Source of the DNA: DASZUC01 sp035547775 | GTDB lineage: Bacteria > Patescibacteriota > Saccharimonadia > Saccharimonadales > UBA4665 | Length of the DNA stretch: 30,358 nucleotides | Reading direction: 5' to 3' | NCBI GenBank assembly: GCA_035547775.1 | Contig: DASZUC010000025.1 | Span: 1 to 30,358 of the forward strand | Shown here: one piece after another, positions 1-7,955 of the stretch | Numbering within the stretch: position 1 is the stretch's first letter | Layout of the letters: every line of letters starts with the position of its first letter | Translations under genes and position numbers: made by a program | Notes under the pieces: generated by a model | Databases searched by the model: none | What the model saw: only the letters and a program-made list of their open reading frames with translations | Told to the model about the DNA's origin: nothing

Positions 1-1
1 G

Positions 2-343
2 AAGACCACCATTGTTGGTCCGAAAGTCCCAGAAAGCTTTAATGTGCTCGTGAAAGAACTGCAAGGTCTTGGCCTGAAGGTTGACTTGGTGCACTCTGAT
101 CAAGTCGTTGATGCCGAAGCTGTTCTGGCTACAAACATTCATGAAGAAGCTACGCATCCAGCCGAAGTTGAAGTGCCACAAACGGCTATTTCTGACGTCG
201 ATGTGACCGAAGAAGCAGTCAGCGACGACTTTGATTCGGTTGTTGATGCTGATGATTTGGCTGACCTGGGTGGTGAAGATGCCACAGTGACGGTCGCCGC
301 TGATGATACTGCCACAGATGCAGAAGAAGGGGAGGAGGTCTAA
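2..343 (+). CDS. rpoB: RNA polymerase beta subunit, C-terminal fragment (5' end outside window)
   Basis: The frame is open from the window edge and reads KTTIVGPKVPESFNVLVKELQ, the conserved beta C-terminus that contacts beta'. After this the protein has an acidic, low-complexity tail of about 80 residues, rich in Asp, Glu, Ala and Val. Typical bacterial beta subunits end soon after the conserved helix, so the tail is an extension. The stop TAA lies 1 nt before the rpoC start, and the rpoC Shine-Dalgarno (GGGGAGGAGG, about 329-338) is inside the last codons, so the two genes are translationally coupled as in the usual rpoBC operon. Identity is secure from the C-terminal motif and the adjacent rpoC. 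Confidence 0.93.
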   Translation, partial: KTTIVGPKVPESFNVLVKELQGLGLKVDLVHSDQVVDAEAVLATNIHEEATHPAEVEVPQTAISDVDVTEEAVSDDFDSVVDADDLADLGGEDATVTVAADDTATDAEEGEEV

Positions 344-344
344 G

Positions 345-3300
345 ATGGTCCCACAACGCTATTCCAACAACGGTACTGACATCGCCGATTTTGATGCTGT
401 CCGCTTAGCGGTGGCCAGTCCGGCTGATATTCTCGACTGGAGCTACGGTGAAGTTACTAAGCCCGAAACAATTAACTATCGTACGCAAAAGCCAGAACGT
501 GATGGTCTGTTCTGTGAGCGCATTTTTGGCCCCGTCAAAGACATTAACCCGCACGACGCTAAGTACAAGGGTGTACGTAGTCGCGAAGCCGCCGTCGACA
601 AAAACGGTGAGCTGGTGACTCGTAGCATTGTCCGTCGTGAACGCATGGGTCACATTAGCCTAGCCGTGCCAGTGGCACATATTTGGTTCCTGCGAGGCAC
701 CCCCAGTGCTATGGGCTTGCTGCTTGGCATGACTGTCAAGAATCTAGAGCGTGTTGCTTACTTTGCTGCCTACATCATTACATCGGTAGACACCGAGAAG
801 CGCGATCAGCTCCTGGCTGATAAAGAAGCTGAATTTGCTGCCGCTAAGGAAGCCATTAAGGCTCGCTACGAAAAAGAAGCCGAGGCCGAAAACGCCAACG
901 TTAAAGCTCTGGCTGAAATGCAAACCAAGGAAATCGAGGAAGTTACCCGAGAATTCGAGCTCTTCCGCGACCAAGTTGCTGGTTTGGAGCGCTTGAGCCT
1001 GATCAACGAAACCGATTACCGTAACCTGCCAGACTCCTTAAGTGACCTAATCAAAGTTGGTATGGGAGGCGCTGCTCTCAAAGATCTGCTCGACGATGTC
1101 GATCTGAAGCAATTGATTGCCGATCTGACCGCTGAGTCTGAAGAAGCCAAGGGTCAGCGCAAGAAGAAGCTCTTGAAGCGCTTGCGCTTGCTGGAAAGTA
1201 TGGACCGCGCCAACATCAAGCCAAGCTCGATGTGTGTGTCGGTATTGCCGGTGATCCCACCCGACCTGCGCCCCATGGTGCAGCTGACCGGTGGTCGCTT
1301 TGCTACCTCTGACCTCAATGACCTCTACCGTCGCGTCATCAACCGTAACAATCGTTTGAAGAAGCTGATGGATCTGAATGCGCCGGAAGTCATCCGCCGC
1401 AACGAACAGCGCATGCTGCAAGAAGCCGTCGATGCTTTAATCGATAACAACAACGCCCGCTCGGGTCGCGCCGTGGCCGCTACTGGCCAGCGCCGCCGCT
1501 TGAAGTCTTTGAGTGACATGCTCAAAGGCAAGCAGGGCCGTTTCCGCCAGAACTTGCTCGGTAAGCGTGTGGACTACTCTGGTCGCTCGGTTATCGTGGC
1601 TGGCCCCGAATTAAAGATTAACCAATGTGGTCTGCCCAAGATGATGGCTTTGGAACTGTTCAAGCCATTCGTGATTGGTGAACTCATTGCCCGTGAACAA
1701 GCCCACAACATCCGCAGCGCAAGCCGCTTGATTGAAATGGGTGAAACAGTGGTTTGGGACGCTCTCGACGAAGTCATTAAGGGCAAATACGTGCTCCTAA
1801 ACCGCGCGCCATCACTGCACCGTTTGTCGATTCAGGCCTTCCAGCCCGTTTTGATTGAAGGTCGTGCTATTCAGCTACACCCCTTGGTTTGTAAGGGCTT
1901 TAACGCCGACTTCGATGGTGACCAAATGGCCGTCCACTTGCCGCTCTCAGAGAAGGCTCAGGCCGAAGCTCGCGACATTATGGCTGCTAACCGCAACCTT
2001 TTGAAGCCAGCCGACGGTTCACCAATTTTGCACATCGAACAGGACATCGTCCTTGGTTGTTACTATCTGACCTACGAGCGTCCTGGTAGCGAAGCTGAGA
2101 AGCCATTGGCTTACGCCAGCCTTGACGAAGCCTTGATGGCTTTTGATGCTGGTGAAATCACCTTGCAGCGGCACATTCAGGTGCCATTCCGTGGTCAAAC
2201 CCGCGTCACCACCCTTGGTCGCTTGCTGTTCAACGAAACCTTCCCAGACGATTTCCCGTTCCAAGACGAAGCCATGACCAAAAAGCGCCTGCAAAAGGTG
2301 ATGGGTCAGGTGTACGCCCAATACGGGCAGGAACAAACGGCCGAGATTGCCGACGACCTCAAAGATCTGGGCTTCCACTACGCTACGTTGTCTGGTTTGA
2401 GTATGGGCATGGGTGACTTTGAAGACATTACTGGTATGGATGCCGTAGTGGATCAGGGCGAAGAGCGGGCTGCCGCTATCTCTGAGCAGTACGAACAAGG
2501 CTTCATTACCGAAGAAGAGCGCTACCGCTTGACGGTCGACAACTGGACCAAGATCGATGCCCAGGTGCAGGAACTGCTAGCCGAACAAATGGTGGGTCGC
2601 GACAGCTCGATGGCTATCGCCATCACCTCTGGGGCTCGTGGTAACATCTCTCAGATGAAGAACGCCGTTGGTATGTTGGGTGTCCAATCTGACGCTGCTG
2701 GTACCCCAATTGAGCTGCCGATTAAGGCTGGCTATATCCGTGGCCTCACACCGCTGGAATACTTCACCGGTACCCGTGGTACTCGTAAGGCGTTGATCGA
2801 CATCGCCTTGAAGACCGCCGACGCCGGTTACTTAACTCGCCGTTTGGTTGATGTTTCCCAAGATGTCTTTACGATCGATGACGAAGAGATTGACGACCCA
2901 GGCTTTGCTATGAACCGGGCCGACGCCGAAGAAATTGGTGTTAGCTACGCTTCACGCCTGACCGGTCGCTTTGCGGCTGAAACTGTGAAGGGTCACGCCA
3001 AGAAGGGTCAAATCATTTCTGCCGAATTGGCTGAACAAATTGAAGCCGATACGGCTATCGATGGCGTCAAGATTATGAGTGTCTTGAGCTGCCAGAACGT
3101 CCGTGGGGTGCCGCAGCAATCATATGGTGTCGATCCAGCTACTGGTAAATTAGTCGCTGGCCAACACCCCATTGGTGTGATTGCCGCTCAATCCATTGGT
3201 GAGCCTGGTACGCAGCTGTCCCTCGACTCGAAGCACCGTGGTGGTGCCGTTTTGGCCGACGACAGTGCCCAAGGTCTGTCGCGTGTGGAAGAGTTGTTTG

Positions 3301-4217
3301 AAGTTCGCACACCAAAAGGCCAAGCCTACCTCACCGATATCGCTGGTGTAGCCAATACCTGGGAAGAGGGCGACCACTACGTCGTTCAGATCACTGCTGA
3401 CACGAAAGAGAAAGTTACCTTGCAACTTGGTGAGCGCAAGGCCGCCATCGCCAGTGGCAGCGATGTCATGGTTGGCGATGTGGTAGCAGCTCTGGAAGAC
3501 AATTCCGAACCATTGGTCACGCCATTGGCCGGTAAAGCTCAGGTAACCGACAAAGCAATCGTCATTACCCCAACCAAGCAGAGCGTTCTGCGCTACGAAA
3601 TCCCAGGTTTCAAGCAACTACAAGTTGCTGATGGTGACAAAGTGGTGGCCGGTCAACGTCTGACCAACGGTTCAATCAACCTGCACGACTTGATGCGTCT
3701 GCAAGGTGTGGAATCGACCCAGCGTTACATCATGAACGAAATCTTGAAGATCTTTGCTGGTCAGGGTCAGAACATTGCCGACAAGCACTTGGAAATCATT
3801 GTGCGTCAGATGTTTAGTCGCGTCCAGATCGAAGAAGCTGGCGACAGCGAGTTCGTAACCGGCGACATCGTAAGCAAACTGTCGGTCGTCGAAACGAACG
3901 AAACCCTAGTGACTGCCGGTAAGGCACCTGCCAAGTACAGTCAGTTGCTACTCGGCATCACCAAGGCTTCTTTGAGTACTGACTCCTTCCTGAGTGCTGC
4001 TTCCTTCCAGGACACGACCCGTGTCTTGATTGGTGCTGCCACCTCTGGAAAGGTTGACAAACTCTATGGCCTGAAAGAAAACGTCATTCTCGGTCGCAAG
4101 ATCCCAGTCGGTACTGGTGTCATTAAAGACGACGAGCTTGAAGGTCCTGATGCTGAACTGGTCGCTGAAGCCGAGCACATCATCGGCACGCCAGAACCAG
4201 TTGAAACCGAAGCCTAA
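345..4217 (+). CDS. rpoC: DNA-directed RNA polymerase subunit beta'
   Basis: Catalytic largest RNA polymerase subunit, 1290 aa from the ATG at 345; an in-frame ATG at 303 lies inside rpoB and has no advantage over 345, which follows a strong GGAGGAGG. The active-site Mg-binding motif NADFDGD is at residues 520-526. The bridge-helix region (GTRGTRKALIDIALKTA) and the GEPGTQL stretch before the trigger loop are clear. Odd points: the N-terminal zinc ribbon that normally follows GLFC.RIFGPVKD has no cysteines (residues 66-92). In the second zinc site only C916 remains, with P923 and S926 where the second C..C pair should be. The trigger-loop tip reads LSLDSKH (959-965 region) instead of the usual TMRTFH. 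The gene is followed by a palindromic element rather than a T-run terminator. Confidence 0.98.
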   Translation: MVPQRYSNNGTDIADFDAVRLAVASPADILDWSYGEVTKPETINYRTQKPERDGLFCERIFGPVKDINPHDAKYKGVRSREAAVDKNGELVTRSIVRRERMGHISLAVPVAHIWFLRGTPSAMGLLLGMTVKNLERVAYFAAYIITSVDTEKRDQLLADKEAEFAAAKEAIKARYEKEAEAENANVKALAEMQTKEIEEVTREFELFRDQVAGLERLSLINETDYRNLPDSLSDLIKVGMGGAALKDLLDDVDLKQLIADLTAESEEAKGQRKKKLLKRLRLLESMDRANIKPSSMCVSVLPVIPPDLRPMVQLTGGRFATSDLNDLYRRVINRNNRLKKLMDLNAPEVIRRNEQRMLQEAVDALIDNNNARSGRAVAATGQRRRLKSLSDMLKGKQGRFRQNLLGKRVDYSGRSVIVAGPELKINQCGLPKMMALELFKPFVIGELIAREQAHNIRSASRLIEMGETVVWDALDEVIKGKYVLLNRAPSLHRLSIQAFQPVLIEGRAIQLHPLVCKGFNADFDGDQMAVHLPLSEKAQAEARDIMAANRNLLKPADGSPILHIEQDIVLGCYYLTYERPGSEAEKPLAYASLDEALMAFDAGEITLQRHIQVPFRGQTRVTTLGRLLFNETFPDDFPFQDEAMTKKRLQKVMGQVYAQYGQEQTAEIADDLKDLGFHYATLSGLSMGMGDFEDITGMDAVVDQGEERAAAISEQYEQGFITEEERYRLTVDNWTKIDAQVQELLAEQMVGRDSSMAIAITSGARGNISQMKNAVGMLGVQSDAAGTPIELPIKAGYIRGLTPLEYFTGTRGTRKALIDIALKTADAGYLTRRLVDVSQDVFTIDDEEIDDPGFAMNRADAEEIGVSYASRLTGRFAAETVKGHAKKGQIISAELAEQIEADTAIDGVKIMSVLSCQNVRGVPQQSYGVDPATGKLVAGQHPIGVIAAQSIGEPGTQLSLDSKHRGGAVLADDSAQGLSRVEELFEVRTPKGQAYLTDIAGVANTWEEGDHYVVQITADTKEKVTLQLGERKAAIASGSDVMVGDVVAALEDNSEPLVTPLAGKAQVTDKAIVITPTKQSVLRYEIPGFKQLQVADGDKVVAGQRLTNGSINLHDLMRLQGVESTQRYIMNEILKIFAGQGQNIADKHLEIIVRQMFSRVQIEEAGDSEFVTGDIVSKLSVVETNETLVTAGKAPAKYSQLLLGITKASLSTDSFLSAASFQDTTRVLIGAATSGKVDKLYGLKENVILGRKIPVGTGVIKDDELEGPDAELVAEAEHIIGTPEPVETEA

Positions 4218-4219
4218 CG

Positions 4220-4297
4220 TCATATCGTCCCGGCGCAACCCCCGAACTCCATTCGAGTTAATAGTGACAGAAGATCCCGGCTTGCGCCGGGACGACA
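4220..4297. repeat. REP-like palindromic intergenic element
   Basis: A perfect 14-bp inverted repeat (TCGTCCCGGCGCAA at 4225-4238 and its complement at 4282-4295) flanks a 43-nt centre. The right arm also forms its own compact hairpin: TCCCGGC/GCCGGGA around a TTGC loop, 4275-4292. The centre holds a third small stem, AACTC/GAGTT (4245-4259). Such nested palindromes with GCGCCGGGA cores resemble the REP/BIME-type intergenic repeats of other bacteria. It lies directly after the rpoC stop and could protect the mRNA 3' end or weakly terminate, but no T-run follows. No second copy is visible in the window, so repeat status is inferred. Confidence 0.6.
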
Positions 4298-4308
4298 AAT
4301 AAAGCCTG

Positions 4309-4337
4309 TTGTAAAAGAAGTCGTCATCTGTTAAGAT
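4309..4337 (+). promoter_or_regulatory. Sigma70-type promoter of the str operon
   Basis: TTGTAA at 4309-4314 and TAAGAT at 4332-4337 are separated by exactly 17 bp. Transcription would start near 4344, about 75 nt before rpsL, giving a leader with room for regulation. Confidence 0.6.
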
Positions 4338-4353
4338 AGTGTTTACCAAATAA

Positions 4354-4389
4354 GCAATCCGAGCCTTTCGAGTCGGCATACTCGATTGC
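4354..4389 (+). promoter_or_regulatory. Structured 5' leader of rpsL
   Basis: GCAATC (4354-4359) pairs with GATTGC (4384-4389), and GAG (4361-4363) pairs with CTC (4381-4383) after one bulged C, forming a 9-bp stem. An alternative pairing CCGA/TCGG exists inside it. The structure lies between the promoter and the rpsL AAGGAG (4411-4416). Autogenous control by a ribosomal protein is a reasonable guess, by analogy with the E. coli str operon, but no mimicry of an rRNA site was established. Confidence 0.4.
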
Positions 4390-4420
4390 CGCGGATAGAT
4401 TGCAACCATAAAGGAGATTT

Positions 4421-4834
4421 ATGCCAACAATCAATCAGTTAGTGCGCAAGCCACGGACCCGCGTGACGGCTAAGTCCAAGTCACCGGCCATGCTCCGCGT
4501 TACCAACAACTTAAAGACCAAGAACTACGAGAAACACGCACCGTTTAAGCGTGGCGTTTGTGTGAAGGTCACCACTAAAACTCCAAAAAAGCCGAACTCG
4601 GCTTTGCGTAAGGTTGCCCGCGTGCGCCTGAGCAATGGCTATGAGGTTTGGGCTTACATTGGTGGCGAAGGTCACAACTTACAGGAACACGCTGTTGTCC
4701 TAGTACGCGGCGGTCGTGTGAAAGACCTTCCTGGTGTGCGTTACCACATTGTGCGTGGTTCATTGGACCTCCAAGGTGTGACTGACCGCAAACAGGGTCG
4801 TTCGAAGTACGGCACCAAGAAGGCTGGTAAATAG
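4421..4834 (+). CDS. rpsL: 30S ribosomal protein uS12
   Basis: Decoding-centre protein of the small subunit, 137 aa. The conserved core TPKKPNSALRKVARVRL is followed by GEGHNLQEHAVVLVRGGRVKDLPGVRYH, including the Lys and Pro positions linked to streptomycin response in the family. The ATG follows AAGGAG at 4411-4416. It is the first gene of the str operon and is followed after 2 nt by a small gene of unknown function, where rpsG would normally come next. Length is slightly above the usual 123-125 aa, because of a short N-terminal extension (RVTAKSKSPAMLRVTNNLK region) ahead of the core. Confidence 0.98.
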   Translation: MPTINQLVRKPRTRVTAKSKSPAMLRVTNNLKTKNYEKHAPFKRGVCVKVTTKTPKKPNSALRKVARVRLSNGYEVWAYIGGEGHNLQEHAVVLVRGGRVKDLPGVRYHIVRGSLDLQGVTDRKQGRSKYGTKKAGK

Positions 4835-4836
4835 TC

Positions 4837-5049
4837 ATGGCCGGACAATTCGAGTGCAGTTACCCGATTTGTGGTTTTGAGCCGACTCACGGCGAGCCGA
4901 CAACGGGTGATTGTGAACAACTGCGTGATAGTTTTATTGATAACACAGATTACATCGGTGCGTTGGAAGTGAATCCCTGCCCAATGGCAGCTCTCAAAAG
5001 CCTGGTCGTGAAATCTGTTGCCCAGTTTGAAGGAGCCCAAAATGCCTAG
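4837..5049 (+). CDS. Small hypothetical protein between rpsL and rpsG
   Basis: A 70-aa product that I do not recognise. It starts 2 nt after the rpsL stop and overlaps the rpsG start by 8 nt, and its last codons (FEGAQNA) contain the rpsG Shine-Dalgarno GAAGGAG. That tight packing between two highly expressed genes argues for a real, translationally coupled gene. It has Cys at about 7, 12, 27 and 48, with the first two in an ECSYPIC segment; whether these bind metal is unknown. No transmembrane segment is visible and the composition is acidic. It has no evident SD of its own, which fits re-initiation after rpsL. It could instead be an untranslated spacer, but the perfectly retained frame makes that less likely. 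Confidence 0.6.
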   Translation: MAGQFECSYPICGFEPTHGEPTTGDCEQLRDSFIDNTDYIGALEVNPCPMAALKSLVVKSVAQFEGAQNA

Positions 5050-5521
5050 GAAGACTACCAAAGCGCTGGTGCGCGATATCCCTGCTGACCGTCTGTACGA
5101 GAGTGTAGCGGTTCAAAAAGTCATTAACCGTGTTATGTTGAATGGCAAGAAGCAGTTGGCCGAAAAGCTGGTTTATACCGGTATGCAGAAGGCTGCCAAT
5201 AAGCTGAAGGTCGACAACCCACTCGACGTGTTTGAACAGGCTATGAAGAACATTCAGCCTAGCCTGGAGACTCGTTCTCGTCGTGTCGGTGGTGCTAACT
5301 ATCAGATTCCCTTTGAAGTAAAGGGTCAACGTCAACAGCATTTGACCATTATGTGGTTTACCCAAGCCGCTCGCGCCCGCAAGGGTATGAGCATGGCTGA
5401 CCGCATTGCCCAAGAACTTCAAGATGCTTACAACAATCAGGGTGCGGCCGTTAAGAAGCGCGAGGATACGCACAAGATGGCCGAAGCCAACCGCGCCTTT
5501 GCCCACTTCGCAAGGGGTTAG
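5042..5521 (+). CDS. rpsG: 30S ribosomal protein uS7
   Basis: Small-subunit head assembly protein, 159 aa. Start chosen at 5042 (MPRKTTKALVRDIPADRLYES), which follows GAAGGAG; the upstream in-frame ATG at 5018 lies inside the preceding gene. Family segments are clear: VQKVINRVMLNGKK near residues 24-37, then PSLETRSRRVGGANYQIPFEV and MADRIAQELQDAYNNQGAAVKKREDTHKMAEANRAFAHF at the C-terminus. The gene normally follows rpsL directly; here a 70-aa gene intervenes. It is followed after 2 nt by another unknown gene. Confidence 0.98.
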   Translation: MPRKTTKALVRDIPADRLYESVAVQKVINRVMLNGKKQLAEKLVYTGMQKAANKLKVDNPLDVFEQAMKNIQPSLETRSRRVGGANYQIPFEVKGQRQQHLTIMWFTQAARARKGMSMADRIAQELQDAYNNQGAAVKKREDTHKMAEANRAFAHFARG

Positions 5522-5523
5522 TT

Positions 5524-5868
5524 ATGGCAATTGAATGTCCACTTAATTTGGACTGTGACACACAAGATTGTGCACGATTAGGTTTTGGCGTCGAAGACGT
5601 ATCCGTGGAGCAACTTACCGGAGCAGGATTTACAATTACTTCCCATGATAGGGGTTGGAAATTCCTCCAATTATGCTCAGGCATATTAACAGATGAAGCA
5701 GTAGCTAAATTGGCATTCGTTGAAGAAGTTGCACCACATTTGAATCGTTCCAAAATTGAAGAAGACTTAGAAGACAGCAGAGTTATGCAGGCCTCTTTAG
5801 GCTACATGGCAGCCCGTGACGAATTTAATAAAGCAGTAATTGAGGCAGAGAGTACAGATGGCAGATAA
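5524..5868 (+). CDS. Hypothetical protein between rpsG and fusA
   Basis: A 114-aa acidic, soluble-looking protein that I do not recognise. It starts 2 nt after the rpsG stop and overlaps the fusA start by 11 nt. The N-terminus (IECPLNLDCDTQDC) carries four Cys within the first 16 residues; the C-terminal half looks helical and charged (EEDLEDSRVMQASLGYMAARDEFNKAVIEAE). Its codon use differs from the flanking ribosomal genes: AGG, AGA, GGA, GCA and TTA codons occur here but are rare in the neighbours. This points to a weakly expressed or more recently acquired gene. Position inside the str operon means it is co-transcribed with rpsG and fusA. Confidence 0.7.
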   Translation: MAIECPLNLDCDTQDCARLGFGVEDVSVEQLTGAGFTITSHDRGWKFLQLCSGILTDEAVAKLAFVEEVAPHLNRSKIEEDLEDSRVMQASLGYMAARDEFNKAVIEAESTDGR

Positions 5869-7945
5869 GAAAACTGAGATGAAAGACATTCGTAACCTGG
5901 GCATTATTGCTCACATTGACGCCGGCAAAACGACCACTACCGAAGGTATTTTGTATCGTACCGGCCTGAAGCACAAAATTGGCGCCGTACACGAAGGTGA
6001 AACTACCACTGACTGGATGGCTCAAGAGCGCGAGCGCGGCATTACCATTGTGGCTGCCTCTGTTACTTGCTATTGGAAGAATCACCAGATCAACATCATC
6101 GACACCCCCGGGCACATCGACTTCACCGTCGAGGTGGAGCGTTCTTTGCGCGTGTTGGACGGTGCCTGTGTGGTGTTTGACGGCAAAATGGGTGTGGAAT
6201 CTCAGTCCGAAACCGTGTGGCGCCAGGCCGACAAGTATGGTGTGCCGCGCATCTGCTTTATTAATAAGATCAACCAAACTGGGGGCGACTTTTACAAGTC
6301 ACTTGAGTCGATCCACAACCGCTTAAGCAAACGCGCTTTCCCGGTGCATCTGCCCATTGGCTTCGAGCAGTCAATCAATGGTGTTATCGACTTGGTGAAC
6401 ATGAAAGCTTACACCTACAAAGAGTTTACCGACCACGAGCTTGTGGAAGGGGAAATTCCGGCTGACATGCTGGACGAGGCTAAGAAGTACCGTTCACTCC
6501 TGATCGAAAACGCCGTCGCGGAAGACGAAGCCATGCTCGAAAAATACTTTGAGGTCGGTGAAGAAGGCCTCTCCGAAGACGAGATCAAGCAAGCCATCCG
6601 TACCGCCGTATTGACCGGTAAGTTCTTTGCCGTCACTGGTGGTGATGGTCGTGGCGTGATCGTCGAGAAAGTTCTCGACATGGTCAATGACTATTTGCCA
6701 AGCCCGCTTGATAAGGGTTCTGTCTGGGGTACTCACCCCAAAACTGGCGACGAAATTGAGCGTAAGCCCACCGAAGCCGACCCATTTGCCTCACTGGCTT
6801 TCAAGATCACTACTGACCCGTTTGTAGGCAAGCTGGCTTACTTCCGTGTGTATTCCGGTAAAGTGACCGCCGGTAGCTACGTTTTGAACAGCTCAACCGG
6901 TGAAAAAGAGCGCGTCGGTCGTATCGTTCGTCTGCAGGCCGACAAGCGAGAAGATGTTACTGAAGTTGGTGCTGGTGACATTGCCGCCATCGTCGGTCTC
7001 AAAGGCACCACCACCGGCAACACTCTGAGCGACCCTAACAACCCGATTGTTCTAGAAAGTATTACTTTCCCTGAACCTCCGGTGTCAATTGCCATTGAGC
7101 CTAAGACCAAAGCGGACCAAGAAAAGATGTCGTTGGCCCTGCAGCGCTTGGCTGAAGAAGATCCAACCTTCCGCGTTCGCGTTGACGATGAAACAGGTCA
7201 GACCATCATCTCTGGTATGGGTGAGCTGCACCTCGAAATCCTCGTTGACCGCATGAAGCGCGAATTTAATGTTGAAGCCAACATCGGTCAGCCACAGGTG
7301 GCTTACCGTGAAACTATCCGCAAAGAGAATGTTGAAGTTCAAGGTAAATTCGTCCGCCAATCTGGTGGCCGTGGTCAGTATGGTGATGTCTGGCTACGCC
7401 TCAGCCCTAATGAATCTGGTAAGGGCTTCGAATTCATCAACTCGATCAAGGGTGGTGTGGTGCCGACCGAATACATTAAGCCGGTTCAGAACGGTATTGA
7501 AGAAGCTATGAGCAATGGTGTGATCGCCGGCTACCCAGTGGTAGACATTAAAGCCGAGCTCTACGACGGCTCCTTCCACGAAGTGGACTCCTCTGAAATG
7601 GCCTTTAGCATCGCTGGTTCCATGGCGTTGCAAGAAGGTGTCAAGAAGGCTGGTCCAGTCCTCCTCGAGCCAGTGATGAAAGTGGTCGTTGTGACTCCTG
7701 AAGAGTTCATGGGCGACGTTATCGGTGACTTGAACGCTAAGCGTGGCCGCATTGAAAGCATGGAAGACCTCAGTGTCGGTATTAAAGAAATCACCGCCTT
7801 TGTGCCTTTGGGTGAAATGTTTGGTTACACCACCAACTTGCGTAGCAACACCCAAGGTCGTGCTAGCTCCAGCATGGAGCTCGACCACTATGCTGACGTG
7901 CCCAACAATGTCACTGAAGCTATCATCGCCAAGAACGCCAAATAG
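5858..7945 (+). CDS. fusA: Translation elongation factor G
   Basis: Ribosomal translocase GTPase, 695 aa from the ATG at 5858; an upstream in-frame ATG at 5840 would add six residues with no conservation. The P-loop AHIDAGKTTTT is at 18-28, followed by switch I (RERGITI) and switch II DTPGHIDF. Domain IV shows SGGRGQYGDVW and the tip region AGYPVVDIKAELYDGS.HEVDSSEMAF; domain V ends with MGDVIGDLNAKRGRIESME. Unusual: the G4 motif reads NKIN (136-139) where NKMD is expected, and the G5 position reads TGGDG (260-264) instead of SAF/SAL. Both loops contact the guanine base. It overlaps the preceding unknown gene by 11 nt and is followed by more unknown genes rather than directly by tuf. Confidence 0.97.
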   Translation: MADKKTEMKDIRNLGIIAHIDAGKTTTTEGILYRTGLKHKIGAVHEGETTTDWMAQERERGITIVAASVTCYWKNHQINIIDTPGHIDFTVEVERSLRVLDGACVVFDGKMGVESQSETVWRQADKYGVPRICFINKINQTGGDFYKSLESIHNRLSKRAFPVHLPIGFEQSINGVIDLVNMKAYTYKEFTDHELVEGEIPADMLDEAKKYRSLLIENAVAEDEAMLEKYFEVGEEGLSEDEIKQAIRTAVLTGKFFAVTGGDGRGVIVEKVLDMVNDYLPSPLDKGSVWGTHPKTGDEIERKPTEADPFASLAFKITTDPFVGKLAYFRVYSGKVTAGSYVLNSSTGEKERVGRIVRLQADKREDVTEVGAGDIAAIVGLKGTTTGNTLSDPNNPIVLESITFPEPPVSIAIEPKTKADQEKMSLALQRLAEEDPTFRVRVDDETGQTIISGMGELHLEILVDRMKREFNVEANIGQPQVAYRETIRKENVEVQGKFVRQSGGRGQYGDVWLRLSPNESGKGFEFINSIKGGVVPTEYIKPVQNGIEEAMSNGVIAGYPVVDIKAELYDGSFHEVDSSEMAFSIAGSMALQEGVKKAGPVLLEPVMKVVVVTPEEFMGDVIGDLNAKRGRIESMEDLSVGIKEITAFVPLGEMFGYTTNLRSNTQGRASSSMELDHYADVPNNVTEAIIAKNAK

Positions 7946-7955
7946 TAGGTTTTCA

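Noticed and set aside
303..344. Upstream rpoC start at ATG 303
   Set aside because: It lies within the rpoB end, adds 14 unconserved residues, and the strong SD serves ATG 345.
4117..4302. Open frame across the rpoC end and the palindrome
   Set aside because: Its translation (ending DPGLRRDDK) is the typical product of reading through REP-like DNA; no SD.
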